Assembly (NCBI GenBank): GCA_946480465.1
Contig: CAMLJY010000005.1
Location: 93,198 to 157,197 of the forward strand
Source: an uncultured Burkholderiales bacterium
GTDB taxonomy: Bacteria > Pseudomonadota > Gammaproteobacteria > Burkholderiales > Burkholderiaceae
DNA: 64,000 nucleotides
Reading direction: 5' to 3'
In this document: in pieces, positions 1 to 7,274 of the stretch
Layout of the letters: every line of letters starts with the position of its first letter
How positions within the stretch are numbered: position 1 is the stretch's first letter
Made by a program: the position numbers and the translations under genes
Notes under the pieces: generated by a model
What the model was told of the DNA's origin: nothing
The model's input: only the letters and a program-made list of their open reading frames with translations
Databases searched by the model: none

Positions 1-4
1 CCCC

Positions 5-502
5 ATGTTCCGCTTGCCCACGCATCCGCCTTCCTGGGCCACCGTCGCCTGCGCCTCTCTGGTGCTGGCGGCCTGCACGACGATCGGCGAGGGCACCGGC
101 TCGATGCCCGGCGGGGCGCCGGTCGACTTCGACTGGGCCAGCAAGGACGGCGGCATGACCGGCACGATGACCGCGATGCTGCCCGACGGCACCGTGTTCA
201 GCGGGCCCTTCGTGCAGATCACCAGCATCGTGCGCATCGAGACGCTGGACCCGATCTGGCGCGGCTGGCCGCGCGGCTGGAGCGACTGGCGCTATTGGGG
301 GCCGTTCCCCGAGACGGCCTTCGTCACGCGCTACAGCGGCCGGGTCGTCGCCAACCTGAGCGGGCCGGCTGACCGGCGGCTGCGCTGCCGCTTCCACCTC
401 AACGCACCGGAAGCCGGCATGCGCGGCGGCGGGCAGGGGGAATGCCAGGGCAATGACGGCCGCCTGATCGATGCGGTGTTCACGCGTCCGTCACGGTCGT
501 AG
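5..502 (+). CDS. Putative lipoprotein of unknown function
   Basis: A 165-residue protein whose first 25 residues form a lipoprotein signal peptide ending in the lipobox LAAC, so it is probably exported, lipidated on the Cys and held at a membrane. The rest is rich in Trp, Gly and Asp and has two Cys pairs that could form disulfides in the periplasm. It contains a stretch resembling short surface-exposed beta repeats (MLPDGTVFSGPF). I do not recognise a named family. The ATG lies 4 bases from the window edge, so the promoter is outside and a longer N-terminus cannot be excluded, although the signal peptide fits this start. It converges on the ATPase gene, and the two ends overlap by 12 bases. 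Confidence 0.75.
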   Translation: MFRLPTHPPSWATVACASLVLAACTTIGEGTGSMPGGAPVDFDWASKDGGMTGTMTAMLPDGTVFSGPFVQITSIVRIETLDPIWRGWPRGWSDWRYWGPFPETAFVTRYSGRVVANLSGPADRRLRCRFHLNAPEAGMRGGGQGECQGNDGRLIDAVFTRPSRS

Positions 503-2947
503 CGTTGCGGCGGCCAGTGCCCGGGTGAGCAGGGTGACGGCGAGCAGCGCACCGCCCGCCAGCGCCCAGTCCATGGCATGCAGCGGCTGCAGGTTCAGCC
601 AGCGGCTCAGGCCGTCCACCTGCACCAGCAGGCCCAGCGACGCCAGGGTGCCGAAGACGAGCCAGCGCGCGGCGGCCTGGCGCAGCCTCGTCAGCCCGAT
701 GGTGATGCCGGCGCTGGCCGCCAGGAGCACGGTCAGCGCCATCGCGCGGGCGTGCTCGACGTTGCGGTCGGCGCCGAGCGCATGCAGGTAGCTCCAGACG
801 ACCGCCGCGCTCACCAGCATGCCCACCACCGCGATGCCCCACCACGCCGAACGCGAGAAGAACCGCGCATGGCGCTGGTGCGAGACCGGTGACAGCGGAC
901 CGCTGCGCGGAAGGTCCTGGAACGCCAGCATCGCCGTCGGGTGGATCACGAGTTCCAGCCACACGATGTGGATGGGCAGGAACAGCAGGGGCAGGTCCAT
1001 CACCGGGATGGCGGCGGCGCCGATCACCAGCGGCATGTGCACCAGCAGCAGGTAGGCGAAGGCGAGCCGCAGGTTCTGGAACAGCTGGCGGCCCTCGGCC
1101 ACGGCGCCGACGATGGTGCGGAAGTTGTCGTCCAGCAGCACCACCGGCGCCACCTCGCGCGCGCTGCGCGTGCCGCGCTCGCCCATGGCCACGCCGATGT
1201 CCGCCAGGCGCAGCGCGGGCACGTCGTTCACGCCGTCGCCGGTGACGGCCACGAGTTCGCCCTGCGCCTGCAGCGCCGCCACCAGGGCCAGCTTCTGCGA
1301 CGGCGTGGCGCGGGCCACCACGTGGGTGCCGCTGCCCAGAGCCGCGGCCGGATCGTCGGCGGAGGCGAGGGTCACGACCCGGGGCGCGCCCGCTCCGAGG
1401 CCGACCTCGCGTGCGATGGCCTGCGCCGTGGCCGGATGGTCTCCGGTGACCATGACGATGCGCATGCCCGCGGCCATGCAGTCGGCGATGGCCTCGCGCA
1501 CCCCCGGGCGGACCGGGTCCTCGAACGCGAGCAGGCCCGCGAACGAGAACCCGCTGTCGGGCTCGGCATCCACGGGCGTGCCGTCCGCCAGGCCGCGGCG
1601 CGCGCAGGCGATGACCTTGTGCCCGGACCCCGCGTAGTCGGCGACGCGGGCGAGCCAGGCGGCACGCTCGGACTGCGACAGCGCGCAGGCGGCCAGCACC
1701 GTCTCCGGCGCGCCCTTGGTGAAGACGCCCGGCGTGCCGCCAGCCAGGCGCACGATGGCGGTTTCGCGGCGGCGCGCTTCGGTGAACGGGAACTCGGCCA
1801 GCCTGGCCACGTCCGGCAGCGGCCCCGACGCCGCATGCAGGGCCTGGTCGAGCGGATCGCCGCTGTCCGGCCGGGCCGCCAGCGTGGCCACGCGCAGCAC
1901 CGACGCCTCGTCCTCGCCGTCGGCAGGAATGCGGTGCGCGAGGACCAGCGTGCCCGCGGTGATGGTTCCGGTCTTGTCGGACACGATGCAGGAGACGCGG
2001 CCGATGTTCTCCACCGCCACCGCGCGCCGCACCAGCGCCTTCCGGCGCGCCAGGCGGAACACGCCCACGCCGAGGAAGAAGGTGTAGACGATCGGGAACT
2101 CCTCGGGCAGCGCGGCCACGGCCAGCGTCACCGCGCTCAGCAGCGCGTCGATCCAGCCGTGCCCGTGCCACAGGCGGATGGCGGCGAGCACGATGCACAT
2201 CAGCACCGCCATGCCCAGCAGCACCGTCACCAGCTGGCCGATGGCGCGCTGCAGTGGCGTGGCCGCGTGACTGCCCTCGGTGGCGGAACGCACGATCTCG
2301 CCATAGCGGGTGTCGCTGCCGATGCAGGCGATGCGCAGCAGGGCCCGGCCGGTCAGCAGCCGCGTGCCGGCGCTGCCCCAGTGATCCTCGGACGCGCTGG
2401 CCGGCAGCGCTGCGCCGGCCGGTGCCAGGGCCCGCTTGGGCACGGGCAGCGATTCGCCGGTCAAGGTGGATTCATCCACCTGCAGGCCGCTGCCGGACAC
2501 CAGCAGACCATCCGCGGGGAAGTACTCGCCGGGCTGGACGTCGACCAGGTCGCCCGGCACCAGCTCGCGCGCCGGGATGCCCTGCCACTGCCCGTCGCGC
2601 TGCACGTGGGCCGTGCTGGCCAGCCGGCTTGCCAGCCCGGCGGTGGAAGCGGCGGTGCGCCGGTGCAGCCAGGCGTCCATGCCCACCAGCGGCAGCATGG
2701 CCGCGAGCAAGGTCAGCGATTCGGTGGGCTGCCCCAGCAGGCCGAACAGGCCCGCGGTGAGCAGCAGGAACCACAGCATGGGATCGCGGGCGGTGTCGCG
2801 CGCGACCACCAACCAGCCCGGGCCCGCCGCGGCCACGATGTCGTTGAAGCCATGGCGGCGCTGCGACTCGGCCACGGCCGTGCCGAGGCCGGCATCGCCG
2901 ATGCGCAGGGGCGGCAGCTTGTCGAGCGGGACGGGGCGCTGGGTCAT
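491..2947 (-). CDS. Cation-transporting P-type ATPase (P2-like)
   Basis: An 818-residue P-type ATPase that uses ATP to pump a cation across the inner membrane. It shows the actuator motif TGES near residue 164, the phosphorylation site DKTGT at Asp324, a nucleotide-binding KGAPE motif and the hinge TGDGVNDVPAL, with hydrophobic segments in the usual P2 arrangement. The M4 motif is PEEFP, where classical calcium pumps have PEGLP; it keeps the Glu but leaves the ion uncertain (Ca, Mg, Mn or H+ are possible). There is no heavy-metal-binding domain or CPC motif, so it is not a copper or cadmium pump. The start at 2947 is preceded by a strong Shine-Dalgarno sequence (GGAGGA); an upstream in-frame ATG at 3007 lies inside an Fnr-type box and is unlikely. 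That box probably drives it. Confidence 0.9.
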   Translation of the reverse strand: MTQRPVPLDKLPPLRIGDAGLGTAVAESQRRHGFNDIVAAAGPGWLVVARDTARDPMLWFLLLTAGLFGLLGQPTESLTLLAAMLPLVGMDAWLHRRTAASTAGLASRLASTAHVQRDGQWQGIPARELVPGDLVDVQPGEYFPADGLLVSGSGLQVDESTLTGESLPVPKRALAPAGAALPASASEDHWGSAGTRLLTGRALLRIACIGSDTRYGEIVRSATEGSHAATPLQRAIGQLVTVLLGMAVLMCIVLAAIRLWHGHGWIDALLSAVTLAVAALPEEFPIVYTFFLGVGVFRLARRKALVRRAVAVENIGRVSCIVSDKTGTITAGTLVLAHRIPADGEDEASVLRVATLAARPDSGDPLDQALHAASGPLPDVARLAEFPFTEARRRETAIVRLAGGTPGVFTKGAPETVLAACALSQSERAAWLARVADYAGSGHKVIACARRGLADGTPVDAEPDSGFSFAGLLAFEDPVRPGVREAIADCMAAGMRIVMVTGDHPATAQAIAREVGLGAGAPRVVTLASADDPAAALGSGTHVVARATPSQKLALVAALQAQGELVAVTGDGVNDVPALRLADIGVAMGERGTRSAREVAPVVLLDDNFRTIVGAVAEGRQLFQNLRLAFAYLLLVHMPLVIGAAAIPVMDLPLLFLPIHIVWLELVIHPTAMLAFQDLPRSGPLSPVSHQRHARFFSRSAWWGIAVVGMLVSAAVVWSYLHALGADRNVEHARAMALTVLLAASAGITIGLTRLRQAAARWLVFGTLASLGLLVQVDGLSRWLNLQPLHAMDWALAGGALLAVTLLTRALAAATLRP

Positions 2948-2993
2948 TCGTCCTCCATGTTTCGCAGTCTCCGGGCCACCCGATTCCCTTTGC

Positions 2994-3007
2994 TTGATGG
3001 CCGTCAA
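2994..3007 (-). promoter_or_regulatory. Fnr-type box for the P-type ATPase
   Basis: TTGATGGCCGTCAA is a palindrome of two 5-base halves separated by 4 bases, the Fnr/Anr layout. Reading toward the ATPase, a -10-like hexamer GAGACT (2971 down to 2966) starts 29.5 bases from the box centre, as expected for a class II activated promoter with the box at -41.5. The centre is 53 bases from the start codon. Confidence 0.65.
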
Positions 3008-3027
3008 GACATTACGGCGCGCACAGC

Positions 3028-3041
3028 TTGCGTTGCCTCAA
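3028..3041 (+). promoter_or_regulatory. Fnr-type box for the flavin cluster
   Basis: TTGCGTTGCCTCAA matches the 5-4-5 layout with a degenerate right half (CTCAA, also seen at 10106). A -10-like CATGCT lies at 3064-3069, 29.5 bases from the centre, and the first gene of the cluster starts at 3099. It shares the divergent intergenic region with the ATPase box, so each gene has its own box. Confidence 0.5.
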
Positions 3042-3098
3042 GCCGCGCTCGCTGGGCCTGCCGCATGCTTCCAAGGGTCATGCATCCACGCTGTCGCG

Positions 3099-3470
3099 AT
3101 GAAGCCGCACTCATTGAAGTCCGCACGCCTGCTGCTGGCGCTGGCGCTCGCCGCCGGTTCCGCCACGGCCGCGGACGACTGCGACGTGCCGCCTGAATCG
3201 TGGCAGCCGCGCAGCGCGGTGAGCGCACTGGCCCAGCGCAACGGCTGGCAGATCGATCGCCTGAAGATCGACGACGGCTGCTACGAAGTCGTCGGGCGCG
3301 ATGCCGAGGGCCGTCGCATCAAGGCCAAGATCCACCCGGCCAGCCTGCAGGTCATCAAGGTGAAGCACGGCCGGCAGGAGCGGGAACACGACCGTGAGCG
3401 CGAGCGCGACCGCGAGCGCTCGGGCGCGGGCCCGCGCGGTCCGGCCTCGGCGCCGGCCTCCGCGCCGTGA
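3099..3470 (+). CDS. Secreted PepSY-domain protein
   Basis: A 123-residue exported protein. Residues 1-24 form a signal peptide ending in an AxA site (SATAA). The middle carries a short PepSY-type domain (RNGWQIDRLKIDDGCYEV, then residues ending LQVIKVKHG), similar to small periplasmic PepSY proteins found beside flavin-based transmembrane reductases. The tail from about residue 90 is a charged low-complexity stretch of alternating Arg, Glu and Asp followed by Ala/Pro. It has two Cys that could pair. No obvious Shine-Dalgarno sequence precedes the ATG, but the signal peptide supports it. It is the first gene of a co-directional cluster with the DUF2271, reductase and ApbE genes. PepSY domains are linked to peptidase inhibition or redox partners; which applies here is not visible. 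Confidence 0.8.
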   Translation: MKPHSLKSARLLLALALAAGSATAADDCDVPPESWQPRSAVSALAQRNGWQIDRLKIDDGCYEVVGRDAEGRRIKAKIHPASLQVIKVKHGRQEREHDRERERDRERSGAGPRGPASAPASAP

Positions 3471-3526
3471 CACGCCGGGATACCCCACCGATACACCGAT
3501 CACCCCCACTCGAGGAGCCTGTCCCG

Positions 3527-4003
3527 ATGAATGGCTTGAAGAACGCGTGGCCGCTGGCCGCGGTGGCCGGCGCGCTGGCGGTGCCGGGCGGCGCGGCCGC
3601 GCGGCCGGTGGCGCTGGAGGCGCAGCTGGCCAACTACGGCGGCGACGGCGCCTACCTCGCCATCTACCTGGTCGATCGCACGGGACGCTACCAAAGCACG
3701 TTATGGGTCGCCGGCACCAAGGCCAAGTACTGGCGCCACCTCGGTGACTGGTACCGCGCGACCGGCGGCAAGGCCCGGGTCGACGGCATCAGCGGCGCCA
3801 GCGTCGGCGCCGGCAAGACGCTGAAGGTGAGCGTGGACGTGGCCGACGCGCTGCTGGACGCGGGCTACGAGATCCACGTCGACTCCGCCGTGGAGAAGAT
3901 GAAGGACAACCCTTCGGAGGTGGTGGTGCCGCTCACCGCGGCCGGCGCCGGCAAGCCGGTGGCCGGCCGCGGCTACGTCAAGTCGTTCCGCTACACGCTC
4001 TGA
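3527..4003 (+). CDS. DUF2271 protein, likely flavinylated periplasmic carrier
   Basis: A 158-residue protein with an N-terminal signal peptide (residues 1-25) and a DUF2271 domain. Residues 86-92 read DGISGAS, which fits the Dxx(S/T)GA(T/S) flavinylation motif; Ser92 would take the covalent FMN added by ApbE. DUF2271 is one of the domains reported to be ApbE substrates and to occur with PepSY membrane reductases, which matches the two genes that follow. The inferred role is to carry electrons on bound FMN in the periplasm. The start is set by a good Shine-Dalgarno sequence (GAGGAG, 3512-3517) 9 bases before the ATG; an upstream in-frame ATG at 3467 has no signal peptide. The motif has Ser where most substrates have Thr, so modification needs testing. 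Confidence 0.85.
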   Translation: MNGLKNAWPLAAVAGALAVPGGAAARPVALEAQLANYGGDGAYLAIYLVDRTGRYQSTLWVAGTKAKYWRHLGDWYRATGGKARVDGISGASVGAGKTLKVSVDVADALLDAGYEIHVDSAVEKMKDNPSEVVVPLTAAGAGKPVAGRGYVKSFRYTL

Positions 4004-4024
4004 GTCCGTGTTATCGACGGCGCG

Positions 4025-6232
4025 ATGCTGAGGCAGCTGCACTCGATTCCCGGCCTCGTCGCCGGGCTGCTGCTGGTGCTGCTGGCGCTGACCGGCAGCA
4101 TGCTGTCGGTGTTCCCGGCGCTGGAACGGGCGCAGGCGCCACCGGCCGGCGGGCTGGACACCGCAACGCTGGCCAGCCGCGTGGTGGCGCGCGTGCCCGG
4201 CGTGGAGACGCTGGTGCGGGAGCCCTCGGGCCGCATCGTGGCCTACCACCTCGCCGGCCAGGAGCAGCAGGCCTCGGTGATCGACCCCGCCACCGGCGGC
4301 GCCGTCGCGGCCCACCGGCCGTCCGCGGTGCAGCGCTGGATCAAGAACCTGCACCGCCAGCTGCTGCTCGACGACGCAGGCCGCATCGCCACCGGGGTGG
4401 CGGCCGCAGGCATGCTGTTCATCCTGGTCTCGGGCGTGCTGCTGCTGGCGCGGCGCATGGGCGGCTGGCGCCGGCTGCTGGGCACCGTGCGCGGCGACGC
4501 GGTGCAGCGCCTGCACAACGAGACCGCGCGCGTCGTGCTGGCCGGCCTGCTGCTGTCGGCCGCCACCGGGCTGCTGATGTCACTGGCCACGTTCAGCCTG
4601 CTGCCCGAAGGCGGCGGCTTCGATCCTGTGCTGGACGCGCGCGCGCCCGGCGGCGCCCCGATGCCGCTGGCCGACATGCCGGCGCTGCGGGCGCTGGACG
4701 CGGCCCGGCTGCGGCAGCTGAAGCTGGCGATCCCGGGCGATGCCGGCGACGTCATCGAGGTCGAGACCGACGCCGGCGCGGGAGCCGTCGACCCGGCCAC
4801 TGGCCGCTGGCTGGCCTATGCGCCGCTGGACGGCTGGCAGCGCCTGCACGCCACCGTGCGCATGCTGCACACCGGCGACGGGCTGTGGTGGCTGGGCCTG
4901 CTGCTGGGCGCGGGCTCGCTCACGGTGCCGCTGCTGGCCGTCACCGGCACGCTGCTGTGGTGGCGCCGGCGCCGGGCGCTGCCGCGGCTGGCCGGCAACG
5001 CAGCCGTGCAGCAGGCCGACACCGTGCTGCTGGTGGGCAGCGAGGGCAACACCACCTGGGGCTTTGCCGTCGCGCTGCACGACGCGCTGACGCGCGCCGG
5101 CCTGCGGGTGCACACCGCGCCGATGAACACGCTGTCGCCGCGGCACGGCAGCGCCCGCCGCCTGCTGGTGCTGACCGCGACCTACGGCGACGGCGAGGCG
5201 CCGCAGAGCGCGCGCGATTTCCTGGGCCGGCTGGCGCGGGTGGCGCCCGCGCCCGGTGCCGCGTTCGCGGTGCTCGGCTTCGGCGACCGGCAGTTCCCGC
5301 GGTTCTGCGGCTATGCCACCCGGGTGCATGAGGCGCTGGCGGCGCGGGGCTTCGCGCCGCTGCGGCCGCCGGGCACGGTGGACCGGCAGTCCGAGCCCGA
5401 GTTCCGCCAATGGTGCGAAGGGCTGGGCGAGGCCCTGGGCCTGGTGCTCGACATCCGCTACATGCCGCTGCTGCCGCGCAGCACGCCGATGAAGCTCGCC
5501 TCGCGCGAGGACTACCGCATGGGTCCCGGCGAACTCACCACGGTGCTGCGCTTCGTGCCCGCCACGACCGCACGGCATTGGCCGTTAGGCCGCCACGCGC
5601 AGTGGCCGGCGTTCGACACCGGCGACCTGCTGGGCGTGCTGCCGCCGGGCGGGGCGTCGCCGCGCTACTACTCGCTGGCCAGCGCGGCCACGGACGGCTT
5701 CGCCGAGATCTGCGTGCGCCGCCATGAGCACGGCGTCTGCTCCAGCCACCTCGCCGGCCTGCAGCCGGGCGAGACCATCCAGGCCTTCGTCAAGCCGCAC
5801 GAGGGTTTCCGGCCCGCCGCTGGCGCCGCGCCGGTGATCCTGGTGGGGGCGGGAACCGGCATCGGCCCGCTCATCGGCTTCATCCGCCACAACCCGCCGC
5901 AGCGGCCCATGCACCTGTACTTCGGCGCCCGCGACGATGGCGCGGGCTTCCTCTACCGGGACGAGCTGGGCCGGCTGGTCGACGAACGCCGCCTGCGCTC
6001 GCTGAGCACGGCGTTCTCGCGCACCGCGAACAGGGCCTACGTGCAGGACCGCCTGCTGGCCGATGCCGCCCGCCTGCGCGAGCTGGTGGCCCACGGTGCG
6101 CAGGTGCTTGTGTGCGGCGGCCGCCAGATGGCCGCGGGCGTGGCGGCGGCGTGGGAGCGAATCCTCGCCGGCACCGGCCTCACGGTGGCGCAGCTGCGCG
6201 GGCAGGGCCGCTATGTCGAAGACGTCTATTGA
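4025..6232 (+). CDS. PepSY membrane reductase with flavodoxin and FAD/NAD(P)H domains
   Basis: A 735-residue fusion that should pass electrons from cytoplasmic NAD(P)H across the inner membrane. The N-terminal third is a PepSY transmembrane module with four membrane segments near residues 8-28, 119-140, 167-190 and 288-316. A flavodoxin domain follows from about residue 334 (GSEGNTTWGFA, then TATYGDGEAPQSA for FMN). The C-terminal part is a ferredoxin-reductase module with the FAD motif RYYSLAS and the nucleotide motif VGAGTGIGP. This is the sulfite-reductase-flavoprotein-like PepSY family. It lies 21 bases after the DUF2271 gene, its probable periplasmic electron acceptor, and overlaps apbE by 20 bases, so the genes are probably co-transcribed and translationally coupled. 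What finally receives the electrons is not known. Confidence 0.9.
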   Translation: MLRQLHSIPGLVAGLLLVLLALTGSMLSVFPALERAQAPPAGGLDTATLASRVVARVPGVETLVREPSGRIVAYHLAGQEQQASVIDPATGGAVAAHRPSAVQRWIKNLHRQLLLDDAGRIATGVAAAGMLFILVSGVLLLARRMGGWRRLLGTVRGDAVQRLHNETARVVLAGLLLSAATGLLMSLATFSLLPEGGGFDPVLDARAPGGAPMPLADMPALRALDAARLRQLKLAIPGDAGDVIEVETDAGAGAVDPATGRWLAYAPLDGWQRLHATVRMLHTGDGLWWLGLLLGAGSLTVPLLAVTGTLLWWRRRRALPRLAGNAAVQQADTVLLVGSEGNTTWGFAVALHDALTRAGLRVHTAPMNTLSPRHGSARRLLVLTATYGDGEAPQSARDFLGRLARVAPAPGAAFAVLGFGDRQFPRFCGYATRVHEALAARGFAPLRPPGTVDRQSEPEFRQWCEGLGEALGLVLDIRYMPLLPRSTPMKLASREDYRMGPGELTTVLRFVPATTARHWPLGRHAQWPAFDTGDLLGVLPPGGASPRYYSLASAATDGFAEICVRRHEHGVCSSHLAGLQPGETIQAFVKPHEGFRPAAGAAPVILVGAGTGIGPLIGFIRHNPPQRPMHLYFGARDDGAGFLYRDELGRLVDERRLRSLSTAFSRTANRAYVQDRLLADAARLRELVAHGAQVLVCGGRQMAAGVAAAWERILAGTGLTVAQLRGQGRYVEDVY

Positions 6233-7169
6233 CTGGCTGCCCGGCCCGCGGCTGCAGGATTGCCGCACCAGCGGCGAGACCATGGGCACGCGCTACAGCG
6301 CGCGCTTCCATGCGCCGGAGGGGGTCGACGTGAAGGGCGTCGCCGCGGCCCTCGCGGTCGCGGTGGGCGCGGTGGACCGGCAGATGTCGAACTGGAAGCC
6401 GGACTCCGACCTGACCCGCCTGAACCGCGCGCCGCCCGGCGTGTGGACGCCGGTGCCGTCGATGCTCGCCACGGTGCTGGCGCGTGCGCTGCAGATCGGG
6501 CGGGAGACGGGCCATGCCTTCGACATCGGCGTGGGCGAGCTGGTGGACGCCTGGGGCTTCGGGCCGTCCGGCGCGCGGCGGCGGCCCGTGGTGGCGGCGC
6601 CGTGCGCGCCGGCGGACCGCCTGCTCGAAATCGACCTGCCCGGCGGCCGGGCGCGCAAGCACGGACCCATCGCGCTGGACCTGTGCGGCATCGCCAAGGG
6701 CTATGGGGTGGACCAGCTCGGGCGGGCGCTGGACGCGCACGGCATCGGCTCCTGGCTGGTCGGCATCGATGGCGAACTGAGCGCGCGCGGCGCCAAGCCG
6801 GACGGCACGGCGTGGACCATTGCGCTGGAAGCGCCGGACGACGAGCGCCGCGCGGCCATGGCAGCCATCGAACTTGCCGATGCCGCCGTGGCCACGTCCG
6901 GCGACTACCGGCACTGGGCGGTGGTGGATGGGCGCCGCGTGTCGCACACCATGGACCCGCGCAGCGGCGCGCCGCTGCAAGGCGGGCTGGCCTCGGTCAC
7001 GGTGGTCGCTGCGCACTGCGTGGACGCCGACGCCTATGCGACCGCGCTGATGGTGCTGGGCGAGGACGATGGCCGGGCGCTGGCGCGGCGCCTGGGCCTG
7101 GATGCGCTCTTCGTGGCGCGTGGCGGCACCGGGCTGCGCACGAGCGGGGCCGGATTCTTCGGGCCCTGA
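6213..7169 (+). CDS. apbE: ApbE-family FAD:protein FMN transferase
   Basis: A 318-residue ApbE protein, which transfers FMN from FAD onto a Thr or Ser of target proteins. Visible family signatures are ETMGTRYSARF at the N-terminus, DIGVGELVDAWGFGP, the segment around CGIAKGYGVD, and the C-terminal HTMDPRSGAPL followed by DADAYATALMVLG. The usual NxGG loop reads VGIDGEL, so one Gly is replaced. The first ATG that keeps the domain complete is at 6213, inside the end of the reductase gene, and gives no signal peptide or lipobox. That is odd because the likely substrate, the DUF2271 protein, is exported. Either the true N-terminus was lost, or flavinylation happens before export. It is the last gene of the flavin cluster. 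Confidence 0.88.
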   Translation: MSKTSIDWLPGPRLQDCRTSGETMGTRYSARFHAPEGVDVKGVAAALAVAVGAVDRQMSNWKPDSDLTRLNRAPPGVWTPVPSMLATVLARALQIGRETGHAFDIGVGELVDAWGFGPSGARRRPVVAAPCAPADRLLEIDLPGGRARKHGPIALDLCGIAKGYGVDQLGRALDAHGIGSWLVGIDGELSARGAKPDGTAWTIALEAPDDERRAAMAAIELADAAVATSGDYRHWAVVDGRRVSHTMDPRSGAPLQGGLASVTVVAAHCVDADAYATALMVLGEDDGRALARRLGLDALFVARGGTGLRTSGAGFFGP

Positions 7170-7179
7170 GAAGTACCGT

Positions 7180-7202
7180 GGAGCGCCCTGAAGAGCGCCT
7201 CC
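7180..7202. terminator. Hairpin between converging apbE and protease genes
   Basis: GGAGCGC and GCGCCTCC can pair with one bulged C around an 8-base loop. It lies 10 bases after the apbE stop and between converging genes, but no T-run follows, so it is only a candidate bidirectional terminator. Confidence 0.35.
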
Positions 7203-7274
7203 TGACGCGTGCCCCGAACAAGACACCCGAGGCAGTGCCTTCGCGCCGGGTCGCCGCCGCGGCGTGCGGCACGC

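Noticed and set aside
941..3196. A 751-codon plus-strand frame antisense to the P-type ATPase
   Set aside because: The ATPase motifs on the minus strand are decisive, and the plus frame is a composition shadow.
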